A DNA stretch of 64,000 nucleotides from Notospermus geniculatus. Its lineage: Eukaryota; Nemertea; Pilidiophora; Heteronemertea; Lineidae. The notes under the pieces are model-generated. The model saw only the letters and a program-made list of their open reading frames with translations, had not been told where the DNA came from and made no database searches. The stretch spans positions 93,406 through 157,405 of the forward strand of contig NMRB01000746.1 in the NCBI GenBank assembly GCA_002633025.1, read 5' to 3'. Of this stretch, positions 18,484-28,105 are shown piece by piece. The stretch's first letter is position 1, and each line of letters begins with the position of its first letter. Position numbers and translations under genes: made by a program.

Positions 18484-21400
18484 CTGAAATAATGAAAGTG
18501 GTTTTATTTATTTATTTATTTATTTCAATCGTACGAAGTACACTTTGAGGTGAGATTCAAGCAGTGCAAGAGGTGCAGAACAGATTACTAAGTGACCGAA
18601 AAATCGGTAAAAAATCAACCCTACGTTTTTTCTGGTGTCATCATTGTTTATAGGGCAGAAACTAACTGGTCTTACAGAGCAAATAATGATTTACGTACAG
18701 ATTTTTCGGGTTATAGAGCACACTGGGGTATAAGATCTACCGGTACCTCGCTTTGATGTGAGCCCAGTTCTGGATTAGATATTTCACTGGGTGTAACTAT
18801 TACAGTATCACTTACCCATAACCTTTAGCTCGTGATCAGAGAGAGGCGCTGGTGGCTGTTTGCCACGACCGGACGTCCCGTTGATGGTAATCACTTGATT
18901 ATTTCCCTGTATGACTGTTGAACCAGATGAAATATTCACCACTCTAACACCACCAACTCTAGTTTCTGTCACAAAATAAAAACAACCAATGTGACCCTCC
19001 CCCAAAAAACCAGTGTAAAGTCGCATGGAACATGAGCCTAAACGTACTGGCATGACACCAGGAGATAAAGATAGAGACATGATCACTCAGACTTCACAAC
19101 AGACAGACAACACCAAAATTGACAAATGTAAACCGCCACCACAAAACCAATCATCAGTCACTTTCAGGTTGGCAAGTTGTGGCCAATGCATTTGTCAGTT
19201 TCAGTATTGTCTGTCTGTCTGTTGTGAAGTCTGAGCGATTATATTTCTATCTTTATCTCAGGCCTTTCCGTTTGACAGGCGCGAAAACACATGTGCTTCG
19301 CAAACAATAGAATTTCTAGTGTTTGCTAGGCGCATGCATTTTTGCGCCCGTCAAACGGAAAGGCCTGTTTATCTCCTGGTGTCATGTCAGTACGTTTAGG
19401 CTCATTTTCCGCGCAACTTTACACTGGTTTTGTAGTGGAGGGTCACAAATGAAGAATACTTTTATCCAGAGAGATTAAAACTAATTCAGGAGCCGCTGTG
19501 GTGTAGCCTTTGCTCTCTGGCTAGCGGTCAGAAGGTCCCTGGTTTGATGCCCACTCGGCGTGAGACTTTGGCTAAGTCTCTTTACCTCAATTGGCTCACC
19601 CCACCCAGGTGTTAAAGGGGTACCTAACTGGCAGAGATGGTTTATGTGTATGTCTAGTCATGTGCGCTTTGTGGCAGTGCTGGACTCTAATACTTCCTGC
19701 GAAGTTGAGCTTGATTTGGATTGCACAGGCCAACAGCTGGAGGTATTGATGTGAAGCGCGAGACTGCACTGCGGTTGCAGCTCAGGTCGCACTCAGGGTT
19801 TTCAGCAGTGTAATCACAGCTTATTTATATTTTTCCCCGAAGAGTGGTCAGTTTTACATGTACCCTCATTTCAGTGTCAAAGATATAAATATATGAGGGA
19901 ATGGGAACCTCACCTTGGTAAGTTAGATTTGTTTGTTTTTGCGGGATACTGCTGGCCGGGGACTGCACTTGCCCAAAACTTGAAGTAGGGGTTCCCTACA
20001 ACAATAAATAAACACTTAAATAGAGTATGAGTATTCAAATGAGTGAGTGTGAGTATTCAATGAGTGAGTGTGAGTATTCAATGAGTGAGTGTGAGTATTC
20101 AAATGAGTGAGTATGAATATTCAACTGAATATGTATGAGTATTCAAATGAATGAGTAAGAGTAGTCGAGTGAGTGCAAGTACTCAAATGAGCGAGTACTA
20201 GCATTCAAATGAGCGAGTATGAGTATTCAAATGAGTGAGTGTGAGTATTCAAATGAGTGAGTGTGAGTATTCAAATGAGTGAGTGTGAGTATTCAAATGA
20301 GTGAGTGTGAGTATCAAATGAATGGTGAACAACAGAGTAAAGTAAAATGTGTAAAGCCAGTACTTACAGGTGGAATGGGTGAAGCGCTACCTGGCTGATG
20401 GAAATCGGGCAGATTTGGAATAAAGGGATGGCCGTTGGGCACTTGTGGCTGAAAACAAGGTGAAAGCAATCTGGTAAAACAACGTTTCTTGTGAATGGAA
20501 TGAATTTCAAATCTACTGGTGTTTAAATCATAAGCGACAAACACCCAAATCTCTGGCAGCCAAAGTAATGGGTTACAAGTAAACTGAGTATATCTGGTTT
20601 TACCTACCTGACGATCAGGCTGAATGGTGAGGTTGCCCATTGCAGCTGATAAATCCTGTTCTGGGTTATCGTAGTAAGCGGGCCCTCTGTTGATACGATC
20701 ATGGTCCAGCTGACCATTGGCAACACAAGCTGCTGCATTAGCAGCAACTGTGCAATCGACATCGTCATCTCCGACATCCTGTTGTTCGATACTCGGTGGA
20801 AACAAAACGGCAGATGAATTAGCAGATGATGAATTCCTTGGTGACGTATCTGCGTCCTCGGGTGATCGCTCAGCGCCCTCTGGTGATCGCTTATAGCGAT
20901 ATTCTGGTACTTTACTTCGAGTGCTGACGACGTTACAATCTTCACTCTCTTCATCATCTCCTTGCTGGTAAGGGGAGGATTCTCTGCCACTTTTGCTGCA
21001 GATCCCAGCAGTACCTGCACTCGCCTGATTTGATGAGGGTTCATCGATAGTTTCAGCATCTGCTGCAGCAGCTGGACTAGGTGGCCTACGGGGAGGCGAG
21101 TTAAGAAGCTGAAACAAAAACCGTCACCTCAGTTACGCATCAATTGAGTGGGCCCTAGGGCCGGTTGCACTAGTCATACTTAAGGTCGACTTTGTGCTGA
21201 AGCTAACCTCAAAGTCGTTCTCAACCTCAAATTGTAATGGCAAATCATATTACTTAGTTAAGGTCAACCTCAGACTAACTTTAAGCATAGCTGGTGCAAC
21301 CGCGCCTTTGTCTAGGGCATCTAGAGTACTAAGTGTATTAGGTTCGACTTTGATTTCAAACTTACGAAAACTCAAGTAAAATACTCCACACGGAGCATGA

Positions 21401-24400
21401 AAAGTTGGCACCAAATTATCAAGAAAGAAGTATTTGAAAATCAATATTTTGACTTACAGCCTCTTTCAGGTCTTCCACATCCTGACTGACTTTGCGGCGA
21501 TCGATGTTCTGGTCCAGATTACGATGCATCTCTGAAACAGAAGTGAAATGTGACCAATATAGGAACCTTTCGACATCCTGTCTGCCAGTGGGGTTCTTGT
21601 ATTTCTAGTACATTTTTCTGTCAGGGCCAAAGCCATAGCATCATTGGCCCTGTTAAGTACAGAAGAGGCCATCTCAAGCTACTCATGTTCCTCACTTGGA
21701 TGGGGTCTTTTACTTGCCCTTTTGCAAAGGCACATCGTACAAGGCACCACGGCTTATTGTCCCATGCGACAACGGACTGAAGAGCCAGGGATGATTAATC
21801 CCGTATAGAGGCTATGCACTGACATCATCAAATGACGTCATCAATGGGTATGACGCCACGTGTTGGATGGAAAATGGACGGAGCACGTGGTCAGATGCAC
21901 TGCGTCAGCATGTCACAACGTTCCATCCAACATGGCGTCACCTCGCTGATGACGTCACGTGCATAGCCTCTATAGCCCGGGATTCGAACCCGGGACCTGT
22001 CGCTTGCTAAGCAGACGTGATAACCACTAGGCTGTCGAGGCTCCTGAATAGTGGGGATACTTGTTTGACTGACAACAGCGTCCCATACTTGATTACAAAC
22101 ATTATGTAAACCTACCTGCAAAGCCTGTGCGGTTATTGGCAGTGAATTCTGTAGCCGTCTGCAGAGTGTTCAACAAAACCTGTGGACAATCTTCATTCAT
22201 TCTTGTCGCCAAATCCACATCAACAACGCTTTGCCCTTTTTCAATGCATTGCTTGATTTCATCCACTTTCATAGCTAAAATACAGCAATGGCAAGTTAAT
22301 TTAGGATTACAGAACACATCTCTGTTAGATTTGCCACATTTTTATTTTTGACAAGCCAAATATTGGGTGCGCCCCTTCCTACGGCCCTGCTTAAAGCGAA
22401 TCGACAGCGAACAAATTTGATTTAGAAATAGAATTAGAAAGGGGACGAATTTTCAAGAAAAAATGCATTTTGATTGGCTGAATTTTGTGTTTACAAACAC
22501 CAGCCAAATGTAAACAATATCCGCTATCGATTCGCTTTAACTCGCATAGAAGTGGAATATGCACACAAAAAATGCCATTTTCTCGATGGAGCGATTATTT
22601 TAAACTGACCATAAAAATATTCATGATTTCAGTGGAGAATGGCAAACTGTGGGTAATGGTAGCCACAGGTTTGAACACATTTTGTGATGAAGTACTAGTC
22701 ATTCAGCAAGAGAACTGAAAGTGAGCTAGACTTACGTTGAAATGGATCCGTTGAATGCTTCAGCATGGCATAAACTACAATGCCAAATCTGGAGAAGAGA
22801 GGGACAAAATTAGACTGATAAGAAAATGACAGAATCAGACTCTGCATGCTTGATCAGACATGTCTGAAAACGGACGTCAATAAAGATTCTGCTCTGGTCA
22901 CAACCGCAATGGCCTCTGTTAGCCATCGCATCCATTCTTCCATCCTCCAACTGCAGGGCTCTGGTCTCATTCCTCTTCATACACTCCCACTTTGTGTAGG
23001 ATAGTTAGACTGGTCCCCTGTCGTACCGCTCCGTTCCTCCACTACTACGACAGGCCGCGTCCGCCATGTTTGCCTGTTTTCTCACACACGTATGCAAATG
23101 AGCAATAAAGACTCGTAACGTTGCGGGAGTCTCTAAAAATAGATGATGACTCATGGCGCGACCGTTGATGACGTTTGGCTGACCAATCACATGCCGAGTT
23201 GGCATTCAAGATGCCTGTTGTAGTAGTGAAGCGAGAACTACGACAGGGGACCAGTTTATAGGATAGTATCAAGAGGAGCGAGACCAAATACCCCACAGTG
23301 GGAGGATGCCATCCTGCATGTGATAGAAGACAAAGTGTCCTTCCTTGGCAGTATACAGGTATTTCAAGGGGGGGGGGGGTAAATTTCCTCTGGTCAGGTA
23401 AAATGCCATGTCAACTGCTCTGGTTTTGATTCAGTTTTTTACCAATGCAACTGGATTTCATCAGTATTTCCCTTGGAATCAGCAAATTCATACTTACGCA
23501 TAGATATCCGATGCTTCGGTACAAGCCTCAGTGATGTCTTTTACTCTCTCTGGAGCTCTGTATTTCAAGTCGTCATACGAGTTGTTGTTGGCTGCAAAAT
23601 TCCTTGTCAAGGCGTAGATATTCTTCAGGCCGTAGTCGGACACCTAGGAGAGATGTTTTCTTGAGTAGAGATGCTTCCATTTGGAGAGCCTAAGAAAAGT
23701 GTTGGGTATACAATGTGCTGTAGAATGAGGCCTATCATACATGTACATGTACTTGTATTTTTGTATTTGATTTTTCCGTCAGGGCCGAAGCCATAGCATT
23801 ATTGACCCTGGTAAGTACGGAAGAGGCCATCTCGAGCTACTCATGTTCCTCACTTGGATGGGGTCTTTTACTTCCCCTTGCAAGGTTACAAGGTACCACG
23901 GCTTCTGTCCCATGCAACAGATATGAAGAGCCGGGAATGAAATCCCATATGGTCCATGCTGGATTTGAACTGGGACCTGTCCCTTGCTGAGCAGACGTGA
24001 TAGCCACTCGGCTATCAGGGTTCAGGGTCGGTGTATTCCCATTTCGCCTACCCCCATTTTGCCTGCCCTCCATTTCGCCTACCTCCCCATTTCGCCTACT
24101 AGTGTTACAAGGAATGTGCGTTACATTACGCTTGGTTGTTCTTTACCTTGGCCTTGAACTCGCTTGTCAAGAGGACATTATTCAGGTGTAGGTTCTCATG
24201 GATGATTTTTGGCTTTTGGCCTTGTATCTCCCTGTGTAGGTAAGCCAGGCCAGTTGTGATGTCACAGAGGATGCTCTCGCACAAAGCCCAGGGGATCTTA
24301 ACTCCCCTTTCCTGCAATATCACAAAAAACAAATCAGTTTCTATTGAATAAATAAACCTGAATTACCTCTTTTGTGTGACGGAGGGTGAACTCCTGTCGC

Positions 24401-25617
24401 AGTTTCAAACCGTTACCACTATGTTAACCGCGCTCTGAAACTGCTTCAGTTGATGCGATCCTCGAAGTTCCACTAATAGACGGCGTTAGCTGTCAGATTC
24501 GGAGAATTGGCTGCGAGTATGAATATACAGTGTACATTTTGTACACGTATCTTAGCCAATTAGAAAGTGTGTTACTGCGGCGACGGTTAAACCTGTGATG
24601 ATTGGATCCCTCGTCAAACAGCGCCATCTATTGTTGATCCTTCACTTTTGGTGCCAATCAATGCCAGTCAGTCTTAAGTGGGTCCATACCAACTGAACAC
24701 TGGGGATGAATGTAGGGTAAAGAATGGTGAACCAGCAATTTAGCACTACTGGAGGCACTGTGAGCAGCTGCAACCCTTTTTTGGCCATTTGTGACCTGTG
24801 ACAGCAAAATGAGTCGGAATGCACCAGACAGAAGACCCAAGATGACACCAGAGAACAATTACAGAAATTGTCAAAGTCAAATTTCACAATGGGCAGACAA
24901 TCCTGTAATCAACAAACCGTTGGTTCACCTTGGGTCTTCTTCTGTGCGCATTCTCACTCATTTTGCCGTCACAGATCACATTTCGTCCCTTTTGCACTGT
25001 GTCAAGGACATTTGTGATACAATGTATTCCGGACGCTCTGCTTTTTAACGTTTTCGTGATATCATCTGTTGTCGCTAGTGAAACAGATTCCAACGATACT
25101 TACGATTAGATTGAATAACGATCCATTCGACAGATATTCCATCTTGATTCCTAACTGCCTCCTTTCTGGATTGAGCCGGAGATCCAGGTATGCGATGACA
25201 TGAGGGTGACGAACATTGCCAATCAGTTCCTTCACCTCACTCTCTATATCAGTCATTGCACCCTCCCTGAAAAAACAGATGTAAGAACACCGAATTAAGG
25301 GCCAAATGCCAAAATCCAGTGCTATTCCCTCACACTATTGACAACGGTTTGTGAAAACATGTGATGCAGAAACAAACATGAGTCCTTGAATAAAAAGCCT
25401 CATGAATTGATGCCAATTTTGATCAAATTCAAATACCACGATAGGGAAAAACTGCTCCATTCTGAATCCCGATTATGACATGCCCGACCATTGACAATAG
25501 AACCAAGAGCCAGGGGTTGTAACTTACTCATCTTCCAAAATGTCCTTGCTGCAGATAAATTTCAACACAGCTTTTGAGTGGATTTTGTCTGGTGTTTCGT
25601 ATAGAACGGTTGCTTCA
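18218..25617 (-). CDS. RIPK1-like: RIPK1-like protein: predicted pseudokinase, RHIM-like motif, death domain
   Basis: Twelve exons chain in matched phases on the - strand (about 640 residues): 25528-25617, 25104-25266, 24147-24311, 23498-23643, 22736-22788, 22116-22274, 21458-21531, 20608-21108, 20368-20448, 19914-19995, 18816-18965, 18218-18483. Order: kinase N-lobe (AVLKF beta-3 Lys, ESEVKEL alpha-C Glu), C-lobe, Ser/Pro/Gln-rich linker, RHIM-like segment (VVNISSGSTVIQGNNQVITI), C-terminal death domain (WCQLGRRLGFSQGQLD, HEVIYQMLLAW, DATVGCLASHL). This is the domain order and roughly the length of vertebrate RIPK1, a TNF-receptor and innate-immune signalling kinase. The catalytic loop reads HENLHLNN where HRDLKPEN is expected, and DFG is DYG, so phosphotransfer is doubtful. 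The first visible exon runs into a single N at 25618, and the glycine-rich loop and start codon are missing. Seen: exons and motifs. Inferred: scaffold role in cell death or NF-kB signalling. Confidence 0.82.
18816..18965 (-). CDS. RIPK1-like: RIPK1-like exon, RHIM-like amyloid motif
   Basis: Acceptor TTTGTGACAG, donor GTAAGT; 150 bp. RVVNISSGSTVIQGNNQV is hydrophobic-Asn-Ser/Gly-rich, sits directly before the death domain and resembles a RHIM. Its core is V-I-Q-G where canonical RHIMs have I/V-Q-I/V/L-G. Confidence 0.78.
18991..19446. mobile_element. Foldback element with a nested MITE, in RIPK1-like intron
   Basis: GTGACCCTCC...CAGTGTAAAGT and CACCAGGAGATAAAGATAGA are mirrored by the right arm ending ACTTTACACTGG...GGAGGGTCAC. 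The right arm is split by the palindrome at 19259-19367. Confidence 0.75.
19259..19367. mobile_element. Palindromic MITE nested in a foldback arm
   Basis: CAGGCCTTTCCGTTTGACAG mirrored to CTGTCAAACGG-type end; TTTATCT is duplicated at 19252-19258 and 19368-19374. Confidence 0.75.
19487..19660 (+). mobile_element. tRNA-derived SINE, family B
   Basis: GAGCCGCTGTGGTGTAGCC head, GAGACTTTGGCTAAGTCTC and CACCCAGGTGTTAAAGGGGT body; matches 10300-10590 reversed. Confidence 0.65.
19914..19995 (-). CDS. RIPK1-like: RIPK1-like exon, Ser/Gln-rich linker before the RHIM-like motif
   Basis: 82-bp exon, acceptor TTGTTGTAG, donor GTGAGG. Encodes GTPTSSFGQVQSPASS and on to LTYQ; ends in phase 1, matching the next exon. 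Confidence 0.75.
20028..20325 (+). repeat. 22-bp minisatellite in RIPK1-like intron
   Basis: About 13 units of GAGTATTCAAATGAGTGAGTGT, with the last four almost perfect. Confidence 0.9.
20368..20448 (-). CDS. RIPK1-like: RIPK1-like exon, Pro-rich linker
   Basis: 81-bp phase-0 exon, acceptor TGTTTTCAG, donor GTAAGT. Encodes PQVPNGHPFIPNLPDF followed by a Pro-rich end. A 22-bp minisatellite occupies the intron just 3' of it. Confidence 0.78.
20608..21108 (-). CDS. RIPK1-like: RIPK1-like exon, long disordered linker
   Basis: 501-bp phase-0 exon, acceptor TTTGTTTCAG, donor GTAGGT. Ser/Pro/Asp/Glu-rich, no recognisable fold; comparable to the intermediate domain of RIP kinases by position only. 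It contains repeated RSPEGAE / RSPEDAD units. Confidence 0.82.
21458..21531 (-). CDS. RIPK1-like: RIPK1-like exon, start of linker
   Basis: 74-bp exon, acceptor CTGTTTCAG, donor GTAAGT. MHRNLDQNIDRRKVSQDVEDLKEA is a charged helix joining kinase and linker. Phases match both neighbours. Confidence 0.75.
21597..22045 (-). mobile_element. SINE family A copy interrupted by a TA-flanked MITE
   Basis: Body GGATGGGGTCTTTTACTTGC and head GATTCGAACCCGGGACCTG (on +) are separated by 21804-21974. Confidence 0.75.
21804..21974. mobile_element. MITE with TATAGAGGCTATGCA ends
   Basis: TATAGAGGCTATGCAC and GTGCATAGCCTCTATA ends with inner GATGACGTCA arms; apparent TA target duplication. A relative is at 42127-42340. 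Confidence 0.75.
22116..22274 (-). CDS. RIPK1-like: RIPK1-like exon, kinase C-lobe end
   Basis: Acceptor GTATTTTAG, donor GTAGGT. MKVDEIKQCIEKGQ and LATRMNEDCPQVLLNTL fit the alpha-G to alpha-H region; ends in phase 1. Confidence 0.83.
22736..22788 (-). CDS. RIPK1-like: RIPK1-like exon, kinase alpha-F
   Basis: 53-bp exon, acceptor CTTCTCCAG, donor GTAAGT. FGIVVYAMLKHSTDPFQ completes SDIYAFG, the canonical alpha-F entry. Confidence 0.85.
22940..23309. mobile_element. Inverted-repeat element (long form)
   Basis: CCATCCTCCAACTGCAGGGCTCTGGTCTC mirrored to GAGCGAGACCAAATACCCC...GGGAGGATG, with inner arms ACTGGTCCCCTGTCGTA / CTACGACAGGGGACCAGT. The short hairpin form is at 41166-41273. Confidence 0.7.
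23498..23643 (-). CDS. RIPK1-like: RIPK1-like exon, DYG motif, activation segment and APE
   Basis: Acceptor CTCTCCTAG, donor GTAAGT. VSDYGLKNIY replaces DFG; YRAPERV is the APE motif; EASDIYA begins alpha-F. Confidence 0.88.
23752..24023 (-). mobile_element. SINE family A copy
   Basis: TTGATTTTTCCGTCAGGGCC tail, CTCACTTGGATGGGGTCTTT body and GACCTGTCCCTTGCTGAGC head on +. Confidence 0.78.
24147..24311 (-). CDS. RIPK1-like: RIPK1-like exon, alpha-E and altered catalytic loop (HEN)
   Basis: Acceptor ATATTGCAG, donor GTAAAG; 55 codons, phase 0. ITTGLAYLHRE is the alpha-E helix. The catalytic loop is IIHENLHLNNVLL: Asn replaces the catalytic Asp and His replaces the usual Lys, while the final Asn is kept. 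Confidence 0.88.
25104..25266 (-). CDS. RIPK1-like: RIPK1-like exon, kinase alpha-C helix to hinge
   Basis: Acceptor TTTTTTCAG, donor GTAAGT. IESEVKELIGNVRHPHVIAYL holds the alpha-C Glu and the RHPHV turn; MEYLSNGSLFNLI is the hinge and alpha-D start. Confidence 0.85.
25528..25617 (-). CDS. RIPK1-like: RIPK1-like exon, kinase N-lobe with beta-3 lysine (5' end cut by N)
   Basis: Reads EATVLYETPDKI, then SKAVLKFICSKDILEDE to donor GTAAGT; AVLK is the VAIK equivalent. Ends in phase 2. The 5' boundary is unknown because the reading frame reaches the ambiguous base at 25618. Confidence 0.7.
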
Positions 25618-26905
25618 NACGAATTTGCACGACGTCACGAATGTGATGCAACGTCATACGTCAAAATGATGACGTCATAATCAAAGATATTCGGAATTCG
25701 GAGACGTTGCTGAACCTCACTAATATCTCGCAATTCATACATCTGATGTTTGCTATCAACCAAAACCCCAGAACGGCCGCTTTGAAAATCCCCCGACGGC
25801 CAGTGCCGGCCTATGCAATGTCTGAGTCATCATATCGCTGAAAAGAGGACCGTCGGCAGCCGTCGAGGGATTTTCAAGGCGGCCGTTAGAATAGACGGCC
25901 TAAAGGGTTAAGGTATTATAAATTGCTCTTCAATTGTTTCCACCGCACTGAGGTGAAAGTGGATCAAATGAAATTGACATGGTGCCTGGAATATAATAAT
26001 CCTAGCAACAGAATTGTGGGAGGAATGACAGGCCTCACTCATTGAAACGGAATACACTTCCATAGAAGTCTACACAATAACATGAGAACACATGAACACA
26101 GGGCTGACCTCAATGACTAGGCCTATGGTTTATTTGACTTGCCCTGAAAGTGAACTCTATTGCATGATTATTTGTCACCACAATCACTCAGTTATCCATG
26201 CTGCACAGGCCCCTGTCACATTTCATAATCCTGGAATGTGTTAGTTAACGTCAATTGGCACCAGGTCAAAAAGTGTGAAGAATTTCACGTTTATTACAAA
26301 ACCATGTTTTTGGCAGTCAGTGGATTTCCTGGCCAACACACCATTGAATGATGAGTGGTGCATAGGTTCATTTTAGCAGGAGGAGGGATAGGCTATGACT
26401 GAGAAGTACACTACAACTACAAGCCACAGTAGGCCTAGGCCAAGGCCTACAGGTTCTTGGTTTTAGCTGGGGGGGGGGGGACCATAGGCCTAGGCCTAGG
26501 TAGGCCTAGGCCCTTAAACAATTTAGGGCCTAGGCCTAGTAGGCCTGTGCTGTGTAGTGGCAAGTGAAGCATGGAAGTGTTAGTTAAGTTTGCACTGCAC
26601 TGGACTGGCACTTGACCATGTCTTGACTCATGCCTCATGGATGGAGTCATGGCCACCGTATGCAGGTAGGCCTAGGCCCTATGGGGCCTAACAAAAACGT
26701 TGCACGAAACTTACCATATTGATGGCAGAAACCGCCAAGTAGGGACATTTAGGAAGGGTTATACTGTACTGTCATATGCTGAGAAATACTGAAATCATGA
26801 CCGGATGACAGACTGCGACATAGGCTAAATCGGAAACTGAAATGAGATACTGAAACTGGGAAATGAACATGGGGAATCCCCATTGGGAAATCCTAACCTC
26901 ACCCC
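25618..26905. other. Upstream of RIPK1-like gene; N-marked join and CTAGGCC-rich DNA
   Basis: Starts at the single N (25618), holds an inverted-repeat element at 25772-25890 (GAACGGCCGCTTTGAAAATC arms) and a dense TAGGCCTA cluster at 26425-26690. No splice-supported coding exon seen. Confidence 0.5.
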
Positions 26906-27637
26906 AACCTCGTCCCCAGGGGTATAGTTCGCTCAGACAACCTCGGACCACTCGCTCACTAACCCCTGGAATCAGCTTCGGTAGACCACAGAGTAGTCTC
27001 TACATCTGACGATTTAAGAGACTACTGTCGCCCTCTTGATTCTGGCTGTGATTCGTCGGAATACGTCCAATCAGAATACGAATCTTCTCTGATGACGTAT
27101 CGGCGGGAGGTATTCCCCAAAGAAGCCAAGTTTCCAAGATGGCGTTTGGCGTCCAACATTTCTCGCTTCGAACATTCAGCGAGGTAGTGCAACGAATGTC
27201 AGCGAGATAAACACTCAGTGACCTATCCCAGCGATGTTTTGTGTCATTAGCTAAACATCCTGGGGATAGTCCGTTGAAGAAACCACCCTGCTATCTCATT
27301 TCGACTCCTGTAGCTTGCCGTTAGAGCGCTGCACACAGATGTACACGATGTAGGCATGATGTACAGGTCTGCTAACTGATGCGCGCGCATCCTGCCTGGT
27401 AGGAATTCCGACCACACTTCCGGTNAAATTCTTTTTACAAAAAATCATCAAACCTGGATATAGATAACCTTCTGGTTTGATGCAAAATATTTTGAAAATT
27501 TCTTTGGGTATATTCTTGGATATATTTGACAGTTTCCCGTCAACCAATCACGTGCGTTAAATCCAAAGTTGATGCCAGGGGTTAGTGACGCGACCGCCAT
27601 ATTGTCAGAAAGCGAACGACCCCTGGGAACGAGGTTG
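26906..27637. mobile_element. Inverted-repeat element with 10-bp target duplication
   Basis: Ends AACCTCGTCCCCAGGGGT and ACCCCTGGGAACGAGGTTG; flanked by ACCTCACCCC at 26896-26905 and 27638-27647. A 9-10-bp duplication suits a Mutator-like element. One N lies inside at 27425. Confidence 0.7.
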
Positions 27638-28080
27638 ACCTCACCCCAGGGCAGTTTATTCTAAAAATAGAACACGACGTCATCATGTGGAAACCCTTGT
27701 CGATAAGCTATTTTTATGCTCGCTGTCAACTGTCCGAGTATTTTATTGCTTGAAGCAGGTAATATAGCATGTATGTATATAAGTTATAAATGTGTTTTTA
27801 TCATGTTGAGGAAGATTCTTCTAAAGAATGGTGGAAATAAGAGTGAGAATTACGAAGGACAGTTTGACTTTCCATCGACGGCTAAGTATGAATGGCCAAT
27901 CACCAAGCAGGGAATTCCTCTTGCCGGTTGTTACCCGACCTACGAAGTACTCGAGTAGCGGGACCAGACTCGACTCCTAACCTGGTAACGAGATTGAAAA
28001 AATTTACGTCATCGCTGGCTCTGAGGCGCCATCTGTGCAAAGAATGCTGAACTAAAAACCGGAAACTAAATGTTGTAAAC

Positions 28081-28105
28081 ATGGAGGACAACATTTATCA
28101 AAATG
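28081..28105 (+). CDS. Zinc-finger gene exon 1 (start codon)
   Basis: ATG plus seven codons (MEDNIYQN) and one base, donor GTAACT. Chosen because its phase 1 fits the next exon and the Kozak context is good. It lies downstream of a CRE-like TACGTCATC at about 28005. Confidence 0.65.

Noticed and set aside
18966-19086. Upstream continuation of the RHIM-like exon frame starting at a Met
   Set aside because: An acceptor TTTGTGACAG lies at 18966-18975, and the upstream part is within a foldback element.
20314-20607. Coding extension of the large RIPK1-like exon frame downstream of 20608
   Set aside because: A good donor (GTAGGT) ends the exon at 20608 and the phases require the spliced Pro-rich exon at 20368-20448.
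27716-27958. 80-codon open frame upstream of the zinc-finger gene
   Set aside because: No recognised domain or splice context, and poor codon texture; not supported as a gene.
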